Assembly: GCA_947561585.1 (NCBI GenBank)
Contig: CANNZV010000266.1
Span: 299,597 to 363,596, forward strand
Direction: 5' to 3'
DNA: 64,000 nucleotides
DNA from: Caprella mutica
Lineage: Eukaryota; Arthropoda; Malacostraca; Amphipoda; Caprellidae
This document shows, piece by piece, positions 9,901 through 20,035 of this stretch (position 1 is its first letter; every line of letters begins with the position of its first letter). The notes beneath the pieces were generated by a model, which saw only the letters and a list, made by a program, of their open reading frames with translations, was not told the origin of the DNA and did not search any database. The position numbers and the translations under genes were made by a program.

Positions 9901-12900
9901 AAAGCTACAAAACAAAGTCTGAAATCACAAAGATTATATATGCATATTGCTATTATTGTTACTGTTACATTACATTTATATAATTGCATAAGAAGATAAC
10001 TGTTATAGCTAAGGTAAAGTCCTCTAGAGCATCTTCTAATGATTCTGTAACTCTGTTCATTCTGCAGGTTACTGAAAACAACACCAAAAAGACAGACTAC
10101 TACAGGCTAATCTAACTGGTTCTCACCTTAGCAGGGATGGTGTGCGTTTGGTTCATGTGGCAGGTGGTGCAGAAGTACTTGGCAAAGTAGTGGCAGAGGC
10201 GGTAGTGTTTGCTCAGTGCGGCACTAACTTGCTGTCCACAAGCGGTGCAGCGGTAGTTCTGTGATATCAGAACTGCTGCTTTTCTAGAAAAAGAAATAAG
10301 ACTGTTTGGTTCAACTGAAAAATGACTTAAATCATATATAAGCACGCTACTCTATAAGATCATTATTAATTCATCTTAATATAAAAATAGTTAGCTAAGT
10401 GAAAATGTAAATAATTAAATAGGTACCAAGTTGGTCATTTGAATATTGGTAATTAAAATTCTTTTCTGAAAGATTTTCATGCATAAATGATATTGATGAA
10501 AATATTTAGAAAATAATAACTTTCTCCACAGGACCAGTAGAGCTAAAAACTTCTGAGAATTAATATAATAAATTACATAAATCCCTCCAATAGTGACTAA
10601 CTTCCTTTCCTTCTGCAGAGTCAAGATGAGTTGTTCTCTTGGTGGTGCCCACTCTGCTGTGCCTCGGAGAAGAAGATTTTGGTCCGCAGGAAGAGGCAAA
10701 AGCTACAAATATTGAGTTATATGATAATGGATTCATTAACATTAAATTAAAAACATCACTCAATAAAAAAAATCATTAACTTGTTGCAGCAAAATACCTC
10801 TTAAGGAAAGTTCTGAGTTATGAGACGGTTGCACATTTTCGATTGTGCAAGGAAAAAAAAATATGAATAATAATTAATTATTATATTATTTAACTTAAAT
10901 TAATGATATCCATGGTAACTGCAACTTTACAAGTAACATCGATACCAATTAAATTAATGAGCAAAACATCAAATTATATATCTTTTTCTTATATGATCAA
11001 ATATGTGAATGAACTCAAACTCATGCCAATGATACACTAGCAGCAATTGCTGCATTGGTTGCGGCCCGCAATTCATACAGTCCGCCAAATAGTAGATTTC
11101 AGGCAGCAATGACTGACATTTGCGAAGATCCAACATGATGGATTCGCCCTTCATTCAGGGCAGCATTCACTGCTATTCAGTGTGGCTGACGAGGAAGGTG
11201 TTGCTCCTCGTCACTCCTAAATAAGTTTTCACCAGCATTTGAGTGGAAAAGAGTCAAAAGACTCAGTGTGGTGACTGCTGTGTTAACCAATGCAGCAATT
11301 GCTGCTAGTGTATCATCGGCTTAACTCTACTAGCTAAATTTCAGCGAATAGCTAGAGCATTATACAATATTTGACCTAAATTGCTGTATAAATTTAGAAA
11401 ACAGTTAAATTTTTTTATCAATTTTACCTTCTGTGGAGCATCTCTCTCAGAAACAAGCCACTGGAGTTCTGAAGCAGCGGGTAAATGACGTGTAGGTGGG
11501 GCAATGTCCTGAAGTAGCTTCAGCCCAATTCCTTCTGCAGATCTGTTATTCTCCAAACTGATACTTGATCTCCTTCTTCCATCCAAATCACTACTGGCAG
11601 AATTATCTAAAGTCTGAGTCAAATTATCAGAAGATGAATTGTCTTTGGATGTCTTTAGTGGAGTAATGGAAGAGGAGTCATCATTTGGAGGCAGTGCAAC
11701 ATTGGACAAAGTGCAGCAAGAGGAGCCTGAACCTCCTTCAGTTGGAGAGTCAACATCTTCGTCATATTTACTTTCTGAATTTGATCCAGCATTCACACTG
11801 CCAGAAGAAAAACTATTTGGAAAAACAATCCGACCATCTTTTCTTGATCTGTTGGATGATTTTCTGAATACTCGTTTCTTCTGCCGTTTCAGCAACTCAT
11901 TTGTTTTAGCTGAAAATAATTAATTCTAAAACATATTTAAACATAGAAACCTATAAATTATAATAGAACTCTTTCTTTAATCAATCTTTCTTTTATCAAT
12001 GAATTCACCATTTCAAGTTATTGAAATGTAAGGCTAGAAATGGACAAAATGGATCAATTTGAATGAAACAATTAGAGTAGTTAGCAACCTACAACAACAA
12101 TTCAATGTTATGCATGAAGTTCTACTATAGGAAGAACAAATCAAAGGGTAGTGAATCATTTTTGAAATTATTCAGACTTATCTAGTACATTTCAAGTATC
12201 AATATGATCTCTCACGTCTAATATCTCTCCTTGCCGCCACAGGATCGGAGCAAGGATCAGAAGACTCTGTGTAAGCACTACTCATAGGGGACTCGTAAAC
12301 ACTGTAGTCTGTGGTACCTAAGGACAAAAATCACCTTAAATAAGATTAACCTGATTTCTGAATACTGTATGGGATTAATAATCATTACAGTAATTCATAC
12401 TCATTTGCAAACAATATTTTAACAATTTTAGCATGAATATTAAACATGTTTTGCTTAAATTTAGAATTATCTAGCTACTTGGATAGCAGATATGACAGTC
12501 AAATCTTGCTCAGGTGGGACAATTAATACTAATAATTAAAAGGCAAGTATTAGCTACTATAGGACAATTCTAATTTACAATTAATTACCCTAAATTCTTC
12601 TATTTGAACTTACTAGGATGATTATCTTTACTCTGAATTTGAGTTGCAGTTTTAGGTGCAACACCAGTGTACTTGGCAAGTTTCTCCTGCTTCTTCTTTT
12701 TTATTTGTTCCTGTAGTATCTTTATTTCCTCATCACTGTCTTCTTCACTACTTGTCATCAGACCTGCAGCACGACAAACCATCTCAAATCTCATCTGAAA
12801 GTAATTAAACTTTGTTAGCAAATTTATATACAATGTAACCTTTATTTTTACTAATTACAATTTATCAATCAAAAAACTTCTAGCTAATCATAATAATCTT

Positions 12901-13506
12901 ATGATATTTTTCATAGAGATTAGAGATGGGGAAACAAACCTGTTCAAAAGCAGCCATTAGAGCTTCAGAAATGTAAAAATGAGCATTTTCTCTATCCAAG
13001 GCTCCACAGTTTTTATAAAGATCAGCAGAAGAAAGAAAACTTTCAAGAGATTCACCAGGCTTTGGGCGAGGAAATCTACTACCAAAGCCACCAGTCACAG
13101 AAGGCATGCTGACATCTTCTGTTTGATTTAGGGTAAAGATGTCTGAGTCATAGTCTATGCTATCAAACTCTGTCCCTGTCAAAGGAGCACTCATCTTCCT
13201 GTACCTCCTACTTGGGTAAGTTGTATCTTTAGTGGGATTTAGATCAGGAGATTCCTTGCAATCCAAACTTGCAGCAGAGTAGGATATTTCATCAGAAATT
13301 TTGACTAGTTTTGGAATATTTAGTTGCAAGGTACAACCATCAGAACGAGATCTATAATGACTAGATTTTTTTGGTGTGCCTTTCAGGTTCGCAACAGTGG
13401 GATTTTCAGGAGCCATGCTATTATTTTTCAATTCCATTTTTGCAGAAGATTCAGAAAAGGTAGAAGAAACTTCATTAGTAGACTTGAATATATTATTCTC
13501 TGCCAT
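6772..13506 (-). CDS. RUBCN: Rubicon homologue, autophagy and endosome maturation regulator (9 exons)
   Basis: Rubicon binds the Vps34-UVRAG-Beclin lipid kinase complex and Rab7 on late endosomes and restrains autophagosome and endosome maturation. The exons are 13506-12940, 12794-12614, 12317-12216, 11909-11428, 10702-10602, 10283-10127, 9201-8993, 7805-7628 and 6948-6772. All junctions are GT-AG and every phase agrees, giving 717 codons plus TGA. Recognisable family blocks are LDRENAHFYISEALMAAFEQ (about residues 170-189), SAEGIGLKLL and LQWLVSERDAPQK (about 420-444), EWAPPR (about 465), and the zinc-rich Rubicon homology domain from about 478. That domain includes CTACG, YFCTTCH, IPAK, LHQWD, PVSCF, GFICEVCN, FPFEL and a terminal CPLNRCQRC. 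The N-terminus is serine-rich and probably disordered. The RUN domain of vertebrate Rubicon is not seen; it may be absent or lie on unseen upstream exons. The ATG at 13506 has an in-frame TGA 27 bp upstream, so it is a workable start if no exon precedes it. Confidence 0.92.
7086..7648. repeat. 31-bp minisatellite made of copies of a Rubicon splice donor
   Basis: About 18 units of 31 bp, best consensus on the plus strand GACTCACTTGGCATTTAGAG followed by ACATGGGAAAT. Reverse-complemented, each good unit reads CTCTAAATGCCAA|GTGAGTC, the same bases as the real exon 8 donor. The seven units nearest the exon are near-perfect; units further away decay to GACTTCCTTATAG. The array fills most of the last intron (6949-7627). 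Confidence 0.92.
7628..7805 (-). CDS. RUBCN: Rubicon exon 8, with a repeat-derived donor
   Basis: Acceptor TTGCAG|AGAGCA, donor TGCCAA|GTGAGTC. It encodes EQEKVKTLCPSHWYSDKEVV through to EHISKCQ. The last 13 or so exon bases and the donor are the first unit of the 31-bp array that fills the downstream intron. Confidence 0.92.
7806..8992 (-). other. RUBCN: Rubicon intron 7
   Basis: The 1187-bp intron is bounded by GTAAAT and TTGCAG. It is AT-rich, with homopolymer runs near 8695-8810. No nested gene or element recognised. Confidence 0.7.
8993..9201 (-). CDS. RUBCN: Rubicon exon 7, RH domain core
   Basis: Acceptor TTGACAG|GTACTA, donor TGCCAG|GTAAAT. It encodes VLHQWDTKPYPVSCFAHQLL followed by a helical region with KRLNQFRLYRLQLFHCL, the expected core after the first zinc cluster. 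Confidence 0.92.
9698..9861. mobile_element. Foldback element in Rubicon intron 6
   Basis: The arms CTTGCATTTTTTTAACACCGCGG and their complement near 9838-9861 pair over about 75 bp each, with a centre around GCTGAAGGAAAA. The family is unknown; it has no coding capacity. Confidence 0.7.
10127..10283 (-). CDS. RUBCN: Rubicon exon 6, first zinc-binding part of the RH domain
   Basis: Acceptor TTTCTAG|AAAAGC, donor GCTAAG|GTGAGA. It encodes KAAVLISQNYRCTACG, YRLCHYFAKYFCTTCH and TIPAK. The paired CxxC motifs and the YFCxxCH block match the zinc clusters of the Rubicon homology domain used for Rab7 binding. Confidence 0.92.
10602..10702 (-). CDS. RUBCN: Rubicon exon 5
   Basis: Acceptor TTTGTAG|CTTTTG, donor AGGAA|GTTAGT (an acceptable but not ideal donor). 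It encodes LLPLPADQNLLLRGTAEWAP and continues PREQLILTLQKER, leading into the Rubicon homology domain. Phase 0 in, phase 2 out, matching both neighbours. Confidence 0.87.
10811..11012. mobile_element. Degraded hairpin MITE in Rubicon intron 4
   Basis: Left arm GAGTTATGAGACGGTTGCAC with ATTTTCGAT, right arm TTATATGATCAAATATGTG. The right terminal block is replaced by the neighbouring inverted-repeat element. Confidence 0.6.
11025..11320. mobile_element. Inverted-repeat element in Rubicon intron 4
   Basis: The ends GCCAATGATACACTAGCAGC and GCTGCTAGTGTATCATCGGC are inverted, and pairing continues through AATTGCTGCATTGGTT (about 40 bp per arm with one mismatch). The interior is unusually GC-rich for this window and has no intact frame. 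No convincing target duplication. It sits in the disrupted right end of the adjacent hairpin MITE. Confidence 0.75.
11428..11909 (-). CDS. RUBCN: Rubicon exon 4
   Basis: Acceptor TTTTCAG|CTAAAAC, donor CAGAAG|GTAAAA. It begins with KTNELLKRQKKR, continues through a long Ser/Asp/Asn-rich region, and ends in SAEGIGLKLLQDI and ASELQWLVSERDAPQK. The last block is diagnostic of Rubicon rather than of related PLEKHM or DEF8 proteins. Confidence 0.92.
12216..12317 (-). CDS. RUBCN: Rubicon exon 3
   Basis: Acceptor CCTTAG|GTACC, donor TTAGAC|GTGAGA; 102 bp. It encodes TTDYSVYESPMSSAYTESSD and then a short basic run (ARRDIR). It is supported mainly by exact phase agreement with both neighbours and by its open frame. 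Confidence 0.8.
12614..12794 (-). CDS. RUBCN: Rubicon exon 2
   Basis: Acceptor TTTCAG|ATGAGA, donor CCTA|GTAAG. It starts in phase 0 and ends after one base of a split Ser codon. It encodes MRFEMVCRAAGLM followed by an acidic stretch and a lysine-rich helix (EEIKILQEQIKKKKQEKLAK) that may form a short coiled coil. Confidence 0.88.
12940..13506 (-). CDS. RUBCN: Rubicon exon 1 of the visible gene (residues 1-189)
   Basis: Runs from ATG to donor GAACAG|GTTTGT. It encodes a Ser-rich region (HYRSRSDG, SRRYRKMSAPLTG) and ends in the conserved LESFLSSADL...ENAHFYISEALMAAFEQ block. A possible acceptor (ATTAG) lies just before the ATG at about 13510, so this could instead be an internal exon of a longer, RUN-containing form. 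Confidence 0.88.
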
Positions 13507-13512
13507 TTCTAA

Positions 13513-14040
13513 TAGTTTAACAGCCCTAACTCAACATCATAAACAAAAATGGAAAATATTTTGCTTTCTGTTTGGATTAAAGATACATTAAGAAATAACA
13601 CTAAGCAAGTTACCTAAATAGGAAATAATAACAGCTAGAATAAGTCCCGCCACCATGATATCAATATCATACCATCATGTAGCTAGCTACTATGCATAGG
13701 AAGAAAGGGAAAATACCAAAGTAGTGAGAAAATGAATTAGTTTCTAAGCTAACTGAATAAAAATATTTTAAAAGATATATTTGGCTATAGCCTTTAAGTT
13801 AGAATTTTACCTTTGAAAACATCTTTACGTATAGTAATTTTGAATTTATTTTCATTAATCTTTATTCATTGGAAGTAACTATTCAAAATATACAGTACCG
13901 TACAATAAATAAATAGATCGATAGATAAGTTGCTTCTGAATTGTGAATAGATAAGTGTCTTTTAGTCCTTGATTAATGATAATGAAAACCAAGAAATATA
14001 GTAATTATAATTAGAGTGAAGCAAGTAAATTGCGGAACAT
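13513..14040. other. AT-rich region upstream of Rubicon
   Basis: The promoter or an upstream intron of Rubicon would lie here. I see no TATA or initiator arrangement I would defend, and no RUN-domain exon. Confidence 0.4.
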
Positions 14041-14144
14041 TATCCAATTCAAGATGAGTGGCAGGATATCCTGCCAGGTCAAAATATGATGAATAATATT
14101 TTAATAATATATCTACCAATACAGAAAATTATTCACAAGTTTGG

Positions 14145-14290
14145 TCCAGTCTGAAAAGAATATCTCCACAGACGGTCAGGGCCAGCATTTTTATTGGAAT
14201 TTGGGCACAGCATATAACATGGGAAGATAGGAATTAAATAGAACTTGGGCGCAGCATTAATCCACAAGCCCTGCTTTACTTTTCAGACTG
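14145..14290. mobile_element. CCAGTCTGAAAAG MITE, copy A
   Basis: Ends CCAGTCTGAAAAG and CTTTTCAGACTG, about 146 bp, with an internal ATAGGAATTAAATAG and AATCCACAA. Nearly the same arrangement recurs at 18067-18212. Confidence 0.7.
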
Positions 14291-14504
14291 CAGTTTGGTT
14301 AGGTTTTAAACATGTTCAGTTAGCTTCATAACAAATTTCAAGAGTTCAGCAGTTGTCAACTGTCTTCAGTACCTGTTTGCAGATTGCTTAGAAAGATACA
14401 TTCAAACTTATCCTACAATGAGTCATAATTCTCATAAACAATGGTTTCTCAATTATTTTTCAAATTTTGACATCATTAACTGATTAACAGACTTTTAACA
14501 AACA

Positions 14505-14684
14505 CCAGTCTGCAAAGCGCATATCGCCAAAAGACATTGGAGACTTTTTTTGAGGGAAAAATATCTTAAAAAGATCTTGGAGACAGATTACTAATTAATT
14601 CCTATGTTAACATGTTATTATTGAAGACATTTTTAAAGAATTGTGGTCATTTTGGAGACAGATTTGACACACTTTACAGGCTGG
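14505..14684. mobile_element. CCAGTCTGCAAA element, divergent copy
   Basis: Begins CCAGTCTGCAAAGCGCATAT and ends at ACAGGCTGG. It contains ATTAATTCCTATGTTAACATG, as do the copies at 15178 and 17038. Confidence 0.5.
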
Positions 14685-15177
14685 AACAAACACATACAAT
14701 TCCAGCAAAGGAAAGTTAAAAATGTATGCACATTATTTATAGTCTTCAATGGGTACATATATGGCTCGACTAATTTTGGGTCTCAAAGTTATAAACCACA
14801 AGAATAATAATAAAAATAATATCTTAAATTTTTCAAACCACTAGTCCAACCAGAGGTCACAGACTGCAGGAACTGGTAATGTGTTCTCCAAGAAATCATC
14901 AATTTTGGCTTCTGTCCTCAGTAATATACATGTAAATATGAGGAAATTAAGGATTGTTTGCACAGAAAAGGTTAAAAATGTCCCATAAATATCCTGCTAA
15001 CTGGTAGTCCACTAGTGACTAGTCAAATTACCCAGTGTGCGGAAAAGCAGCAGAATATAAATTATATTATAGGACATTTTCACCTTTTCTGTGCAAACAA
15101 TTAAGTTTATCAAATGAAATAATCTTTAATTTTGTCCATTTAATATTTAGGTGCATCATACATGGAGTTTAGCAAGA

Positions 15178-15427
15178 CCAGTCTGCAAAAGATGCATGAA
15201 GTTGTGAAGTTTATCCGGGTGACTATCCAGATTTGGCCTTGAAATTAGTTACCTGAATTATCTGGCGACAATTTTCTATTAAATTCCTATGTTTACATGT
15301 AATTATTGGAGAGCATTTAAAGATTTTTGGCTATTTTGGAGAGAAATTTGAAAATCTTTAGAGACAAATTGCCCCATAAATTAAATGTCTGGAGACTGAC
15401 GACAGATTGTGCACGAGTCTGAAATTG
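15178..15427. mobile_element. CCAGTCTGCAAAAGATGCATG element, copy 1
   Basis: Begins CCAGTCTGCAAAAGATGCAT, shares AGTTGTGAAGTTTATC and ATTCCTATGTTTACATGTAA with 17038-17304, and ends near GTGCACGAGTCTG, which is more diverged. Confidence 0.65.
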
Positions 15428-16094
15428 GTGCACAAAATTCCACTGACTTTTTCAAAAAGCTGAAAAAACCCACTTACAATTTCCAATAATTTAGCTTATC
15501 CTGTAACATTTCATAATTTATCCACCAAAAATTTATGGTACAATTGGTAAGTGGTAACATGCATGGAAATAAATAGCTAAAAATTCACAGGCTTTGCCAG
15601 AATATTATTTTCAAAGATAAAACCATGAAATACATACTGGATTGTGCATGCTTTGCAGACTGGTAGCTACTGAGAAAGTGAGAATAGATGAAAAAAACGA
15701 AATAGGCTAATTATTTATTAACTCGTGTATTTGCCCGTTAAAAATAAAGGGTCTCCAATAGTAATTCATCACCCGTTATCAAGTTATTTTTAGTAAATTG
15801 CAATAAAATTGATTTTTTTTTGCATAAACTGATACTTTTTCCATAGATAATAACAGAAAATTTCAAAAGATTGAATAAAAACGGAAGAATTTAAATATAA
15901 AGTCAATATATTCCCGTGCATATCATAGTTACATTCTTCATATTTAATACCCAACGTGTAGAAGCGGACACCAAATAAATAAATAAACACACTTAGGAAA
16001 TTATTAGTATAGATAGAGAATTTATTTATTTATTTTACCAGTCCCATGTTACAGAGTATGTCAGTTAAAGCCAATTAATTGGCTTTGATTTCAA

Positions 16095-16270
16095 AAGGTC
16101 AAACTCAGATATCAGATATGTCTAATGACAAATGGGCTTAAAATTTTGAACAATTCCTATGTTATTGTTCCCATGTTAATTTTAGCTTGAAATGAATGAA
16201 ATCTTCACAAGACAGAATAAGCAAAATTGGCTTGGCTTAGAAGTTTAAAAAAAATTTGGCTCAAAAATAA
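16095..16270 (+). repeat. Inverted partner of 19880-20035
   Basis: Blocks GGTCAAACTCAGATAT, TGGGCTTAAAATTTTGAA and TGTTCCCATGTTAATTTT are the reverse complements of blocks at 19880-20035. The two copies face each other across 3.6 kb. Confidence 0.65.
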
Positions 16271-16513
16271 TATTGACTTACAATTTTCCAGCCTCAGAAA
16301 CACGTTACCAGTCATTTACCAGTATCTGCAGTTTGGTAAACTTTTATTTATAATAAAAATATCTATATATTACTAATATTTCTATATTAGCTACTAAATA
16401 GCTAAAATAACAAAATCCATAACATGGTTGTTTCATTAAATGTAACAATTAGATGTATCATGCATAAACAACAAATCAAAACCCATAAAATTCAAAAGCG
16501 CAACAATTGACTA

Positions 16514-16660
16514 GGGTAAGTTCTTAATTATCGGTCAGTTCTCCATTTTTGGACACATAAGAAAAAACGATATAATAATTATTATTTATTTTTAATTTTT
16601 ATATCGTTTTTTCTTACGTATCCGAAAATGGAGAACTGACCGATAATGAAGAACTTACCC
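16514..16660. mobile_element. Hairpin MITE, TTATCGG family, TA-flanked
   Basis: Ends GGGTAAGTTC and GAACTTACCC with TA directly outside both. The arms pair through TTAATTATCGGTCAGTTCTC and a TATCGTTTTTTCTTA core. TA duplication fits a mariner/Tc1-type or similar source. Confidence 0.8.
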
Positions 16661-17037
16661 TAATTGTTTCTCTATTAAATGTAATAATTAGATGCATAAA
16701 CTAACAAAATCAATACCATTCAAACGCGCAACAATCGACTGATGGTTGCCTTATTAAATAAAAAAATATTGTTTTAAAAGATAAAATTTTTCCATTAAAA
16801 ACAAAACTATGAATTAAATGCATAAACTAAGAAAATCCGTATCATTGAAACGCGCAGCAATCGAATGATGGTTGCCTTATTAAGAATAAAATTTGTTTTA
16901 AAAAGACAATATTTTATGATTAAAAACAAAACAATTAATTAGGTCCAGACTGCAGGAACTGGTTAACTGTTTTCCAAGAAATCCTTTATTTTAGCCTCTG
17001 TTCTCAGTAAAATACATCTAAATTATAAATAAAATAT

Positions 17038-17304
17038 ACCAGTCTTCAAAAGATGCATGAAGTTGTGAAGTTTATCAGGCGACTATCGAGGCCTTGAAAT
17101 TAGTCTCTTGAATTATCCGGCGACAATTTTCCAATTAATTCCTATGTTTACATGTAATTATTGGCGAGAATTTTGATATTTTAGTTCATTTTGGAGGGAA
17201 ATTTGAAAATCGTGGGAGACAATTGACAAATTGCTGTTGCCCCAAAAATTAAATATCTGGAGACTAATTGTAAATTAGTCATTAGTGCATGCTTTGCAGA
17301 CTGG
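17038..17304. mobile_element. CCAGTCTNCAAAAGATGCATG element, copy 2
   Basis: Starts CCAGTCTTCAAAAGATGCAT and ends GTGCATGCTTTGCAGACTGG, which are inverted. The complete second end lets this copy define the element at about 267 bp. Confidence 0.7.
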
Positions 17305-18066
17305 AGTCTGTATTTGGTGAAAAAAATACCATAAATTTTTATTAATTATTTGGCTTATCCATCAACATTTTTCCAATTTTTCCCCCAAAAATTAATGGTA
17401 ACATAGGCAGTCTGTATTTGGTGTACAAAATTCCACTGACTTTTTGAAAAAGCTGAAGTAAATCCACCATAAATTTCCAGTAATTTGGCTGCTCCACCAA
17501 CATTTTGCTCATTTATCCACCGAAACCAGACAGTATTTTCGGTGGAATTTATCTTCATTGAAAATAATATTCTGGCAAAGTTGGTGGATCAGCCAAATTA
17601 CTGGAAATTCATGGTGGATATTTTCAGCTATTTTGAAAAGTCAGTGGTAACATAGGAATAAATAGCTAAAAATCAACCGACTTAGCCAGAATATTAATTT
17701 CAAAGGGAAAAAATTCCACCGACAAGTCGGTGGAATTTACCACGAAATACAGTCTGGCATAGGAATAATTAATAAATAGCTAAAAATCCACCGACTTTGC
17801 CAGAACACCATTTTCAATGGAGAAAAATTCCACCAACATGTCGGTGGAATTTAGTCAATTTACCATGAAATACAGTCTGGTAAATTATTAAATATAGGAG
17901 GAAATTAAGGATTGTCTGCACAGAAAATGTTAAAAATGTCCCATGTTCTGCAGACTGAAATTAGGTAACTAGGTAAACCGTAAATGCACAAACTAAGAAA
18001 ATCCATATCATTCGAACGCGCAGAAATCGATCGATGATTGCGCTATAGATTGATATCAGCGATACA

Positions 18067-18212
18067 CCAGTCTGAAAAGAAGGTCTCCTCAGACCCAGGA
18101 TTTTTTAAAGAAATTGGGATTAGGGCGCGGCTAATAACATGGGAACATAGGAATTAAATAGGACTTGGACGCAGGATTAATCCACAAATCCTGCTGTACT
18201 TTTCAGACTGGG
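18067..18212. mobile_element. CCAGTCTGAAAAG MITE, copy B
   Basis: Same ends and internal order as 14145-14290 (ATAGGAATTAAATAGGACTT, GGATTAATCCACAAATCCTG). It differs by scattered substitutions. Confidence 0.7.
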
Positions 18213-19077
18213 CGATACAATGTGCCAATTAGCCAGTCGGCAGTCAGTAAAATGTGTCTCTTCTCCCGTAGAGATTTTAATTAGAGAGACAGTTGGTCTC
18301 TGACTCTCAGTAGACTTAGAGAGTAGCAGATTCAGAATCTCCCGCATTAATGGTAACATAGGAATTAATTCAAAATCTCCCGCATCTAAATTAATGGTAA
18401 CATAGGAATTAATTCAAGATCTCCCGCAGATATCTCAAATTTCTATAATTCAATCAAAAACTCCCGCAGGCCGCCGCAGTCACAGAGAGTCTTGGAAAAA
18501 TGTTCCATATTCTGCAGACTGGCCAATTAGATGTACAGAGTACACCATGTTTCTTTCAGAAGCTGCCAGCCTGCGGGCTGCCGGGCCTGCCGCTGGACCA
18601 GTCTGCAGAATGTGTCCCTTCTCCTGCACCAGTCTGCACTCTGCAGTATATGGAACATTTTTCCAAGACTCTCTGCGGGAGTTTTTGATTGAATTTTTAG
18701 AAATTGGAGATCTCTGCGGGAGATCTTGAATTAATTCCTATATGACCATTAATTTAGCTGCGGGAGATTTTGAATTAATTCCTATGTTACCATTAATTTA
18801 GCTGCGGGAGATTATGAATCTGCTACTGAGAGTCAGAGAGTAACTGTCTCTCAAATTAAAATCTCTGCGGGAGAAGAGACACTTTCTGCAGACTGGCTCC
18901 CGCAGAGATTTTAATTTGAGAGACAGTTAGTACTCTCTGACCAGTCTGCAGAATATGGGACATTTTTAACATTTTCTGTGCGAACAATACTTAATTTCCT
19001 CCTATATTTACATGTATTTAACTGAGAACAGAAGCCAAAATAGAGGATTTCTTGGAGAACAGTTCACCAGTTCCGAT

Positions 19078-19593
19078 AGTATCTAAAAGCTGAGCGGCGC
19101 ACACCAGTACGGCGCACCACTGTACATTCTATTAGATCGGTAATTTGAATACAGATTAATGATAAATGGAGTGAATTTGATAGGTAGGTAATTGTCGTAT
19201 CAAATTTATGTCTGACGCCTGACGGTACCTGAATCCAATGTTTATACTACACAGTTTAATTATTTGATTGAGATGTTTAATTTGGAATAGAAAATAAAAT
19301 TCATCATAGAAAACTGTAATTGTAATTTTATGGGGTAACTATTGTAAACTGTCAGTCTGAGGTGTAAATAAAAACTTATCAGTTAGCCGTTAGGTAGATG
19401 TATAGGGGGGCGTGCCGCCCCCCGAACCCCCCTGCCAGGTCATTAAACAATCTTGAAGTGTGCAGAACAACAAACTAGCGGATACAACAAACTACATAAC
19501 AGTTTTTCACATTGAAGTCATTAATAGAAAGTACAGTGGTGCGCCGTAATCTGGTGCGCCGTAATGTGGTGCGCCACTCAGCTTTTAGATACT
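19078..19593. mobile_element. Inverted-repeat element nested in the CCAGTCTG tract
   Basis: Ends AGTATCTAAAAGCTGAGCGG and CCACTCAGCTTTTAGATACT, inverted with one mismatch. Just inside are repeated GGTGCGCCGTA blocks on both sides. It splits a block (CCAGTTCC / CCAGTTCCTGCAGTCTGG) that is continuous in other copies, for example near 14860, so it inserted later. A GC-rich patch, GGGGGGCGTGCCGCC, lies near 19405. Confidence 0.8.
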
Positions 19594-19713
19594 GTTAGTC
19601 TGTTGCCAGTTCCTGCAGTCTGGCTCTCTGACTCTGACTCTCAGTCTCAGTAGCAGATTCAGAATCTCCCACAGCTAAATTAATGGTAACATAGGAATTA
19701 ATTCAAAATCTCC

Positions 19714-19737
19714 NNNNNNNNNNNNNNNNNNNNNNNN
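19714..19737. other. Assembly gap, 24 N
   Basis: The run of N sits inside a repeated block (AAAATCTCC...CAGCTAAATTAATGG). Its true length may differ from 24. Confidence 0.99.
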
Positions 19738-19879
19738 CAGCTAAATTAATGGTAACATAGGAATTAATTCAAAATCTCCTGCAGCTAAATTAATGGAAAC
19801 ATAGGAATTAATTCAAGATCTCCCGCAGGCGCAGAGATCTCAAATTGCTGGATATGCATATGGATTATAAGCCAATTTT

Positions 19880-20035
19880 TGAGTCAAAATTTCACAAAAA
19901 TTCTGAGCCAAGCCAATTTGGCTCATTTTGTGAAGATTTCAAGCCAAAATTAACATGGGAACAAAGGAATTAATTCAAAATTTTAAGCCAATTAGACATA
20001 TCAGTCATATCTGAGTTTTGACCTTTCAATACCAA
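19880..20035 (-). repeat. Inverted partner of 16095-16270
   Basis: Reverse complement of 16095-16270 with moderate divergence. It marks the right edge of the nested tract. Confidence 0.65.

Larger units (their letters stand above)
14040..20035. repeat. Nest of small inverted-repeat elements with CCAGTCTG ends
   Basis: A 6-kb tract with no gene, in which most unique-looking blocks begin with CCAGTCTG(C/A)A or end with T(G/T)CAGACTGG. Recurrent blocks include AACATAGGAATTAATTCAAA, TCTCCCGCAG, and CAGTCTGCAGAATATGGGAC with ACATTTTTAAC. Several blocks recur in inverted order, for example the TCTCCCGCAG and CTGCGGGAGA groups at 18.3-18.9 kb. I read it as repeated insertion of one small DNA-transposon family into its own copies. 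Confidence 0.7.

Noticed and set aside
11639..11923. Plus-strand frames opposite Rubicon exon 4
   Set aside because: Complementary shadow of a phase-consistent exon on the minus strand.
18500..18729. Two overlapping plus-strand frames
   Set aside because: They fall entirely within repeated blocks of the CCAGTCTG tract and have no recognisable motif.
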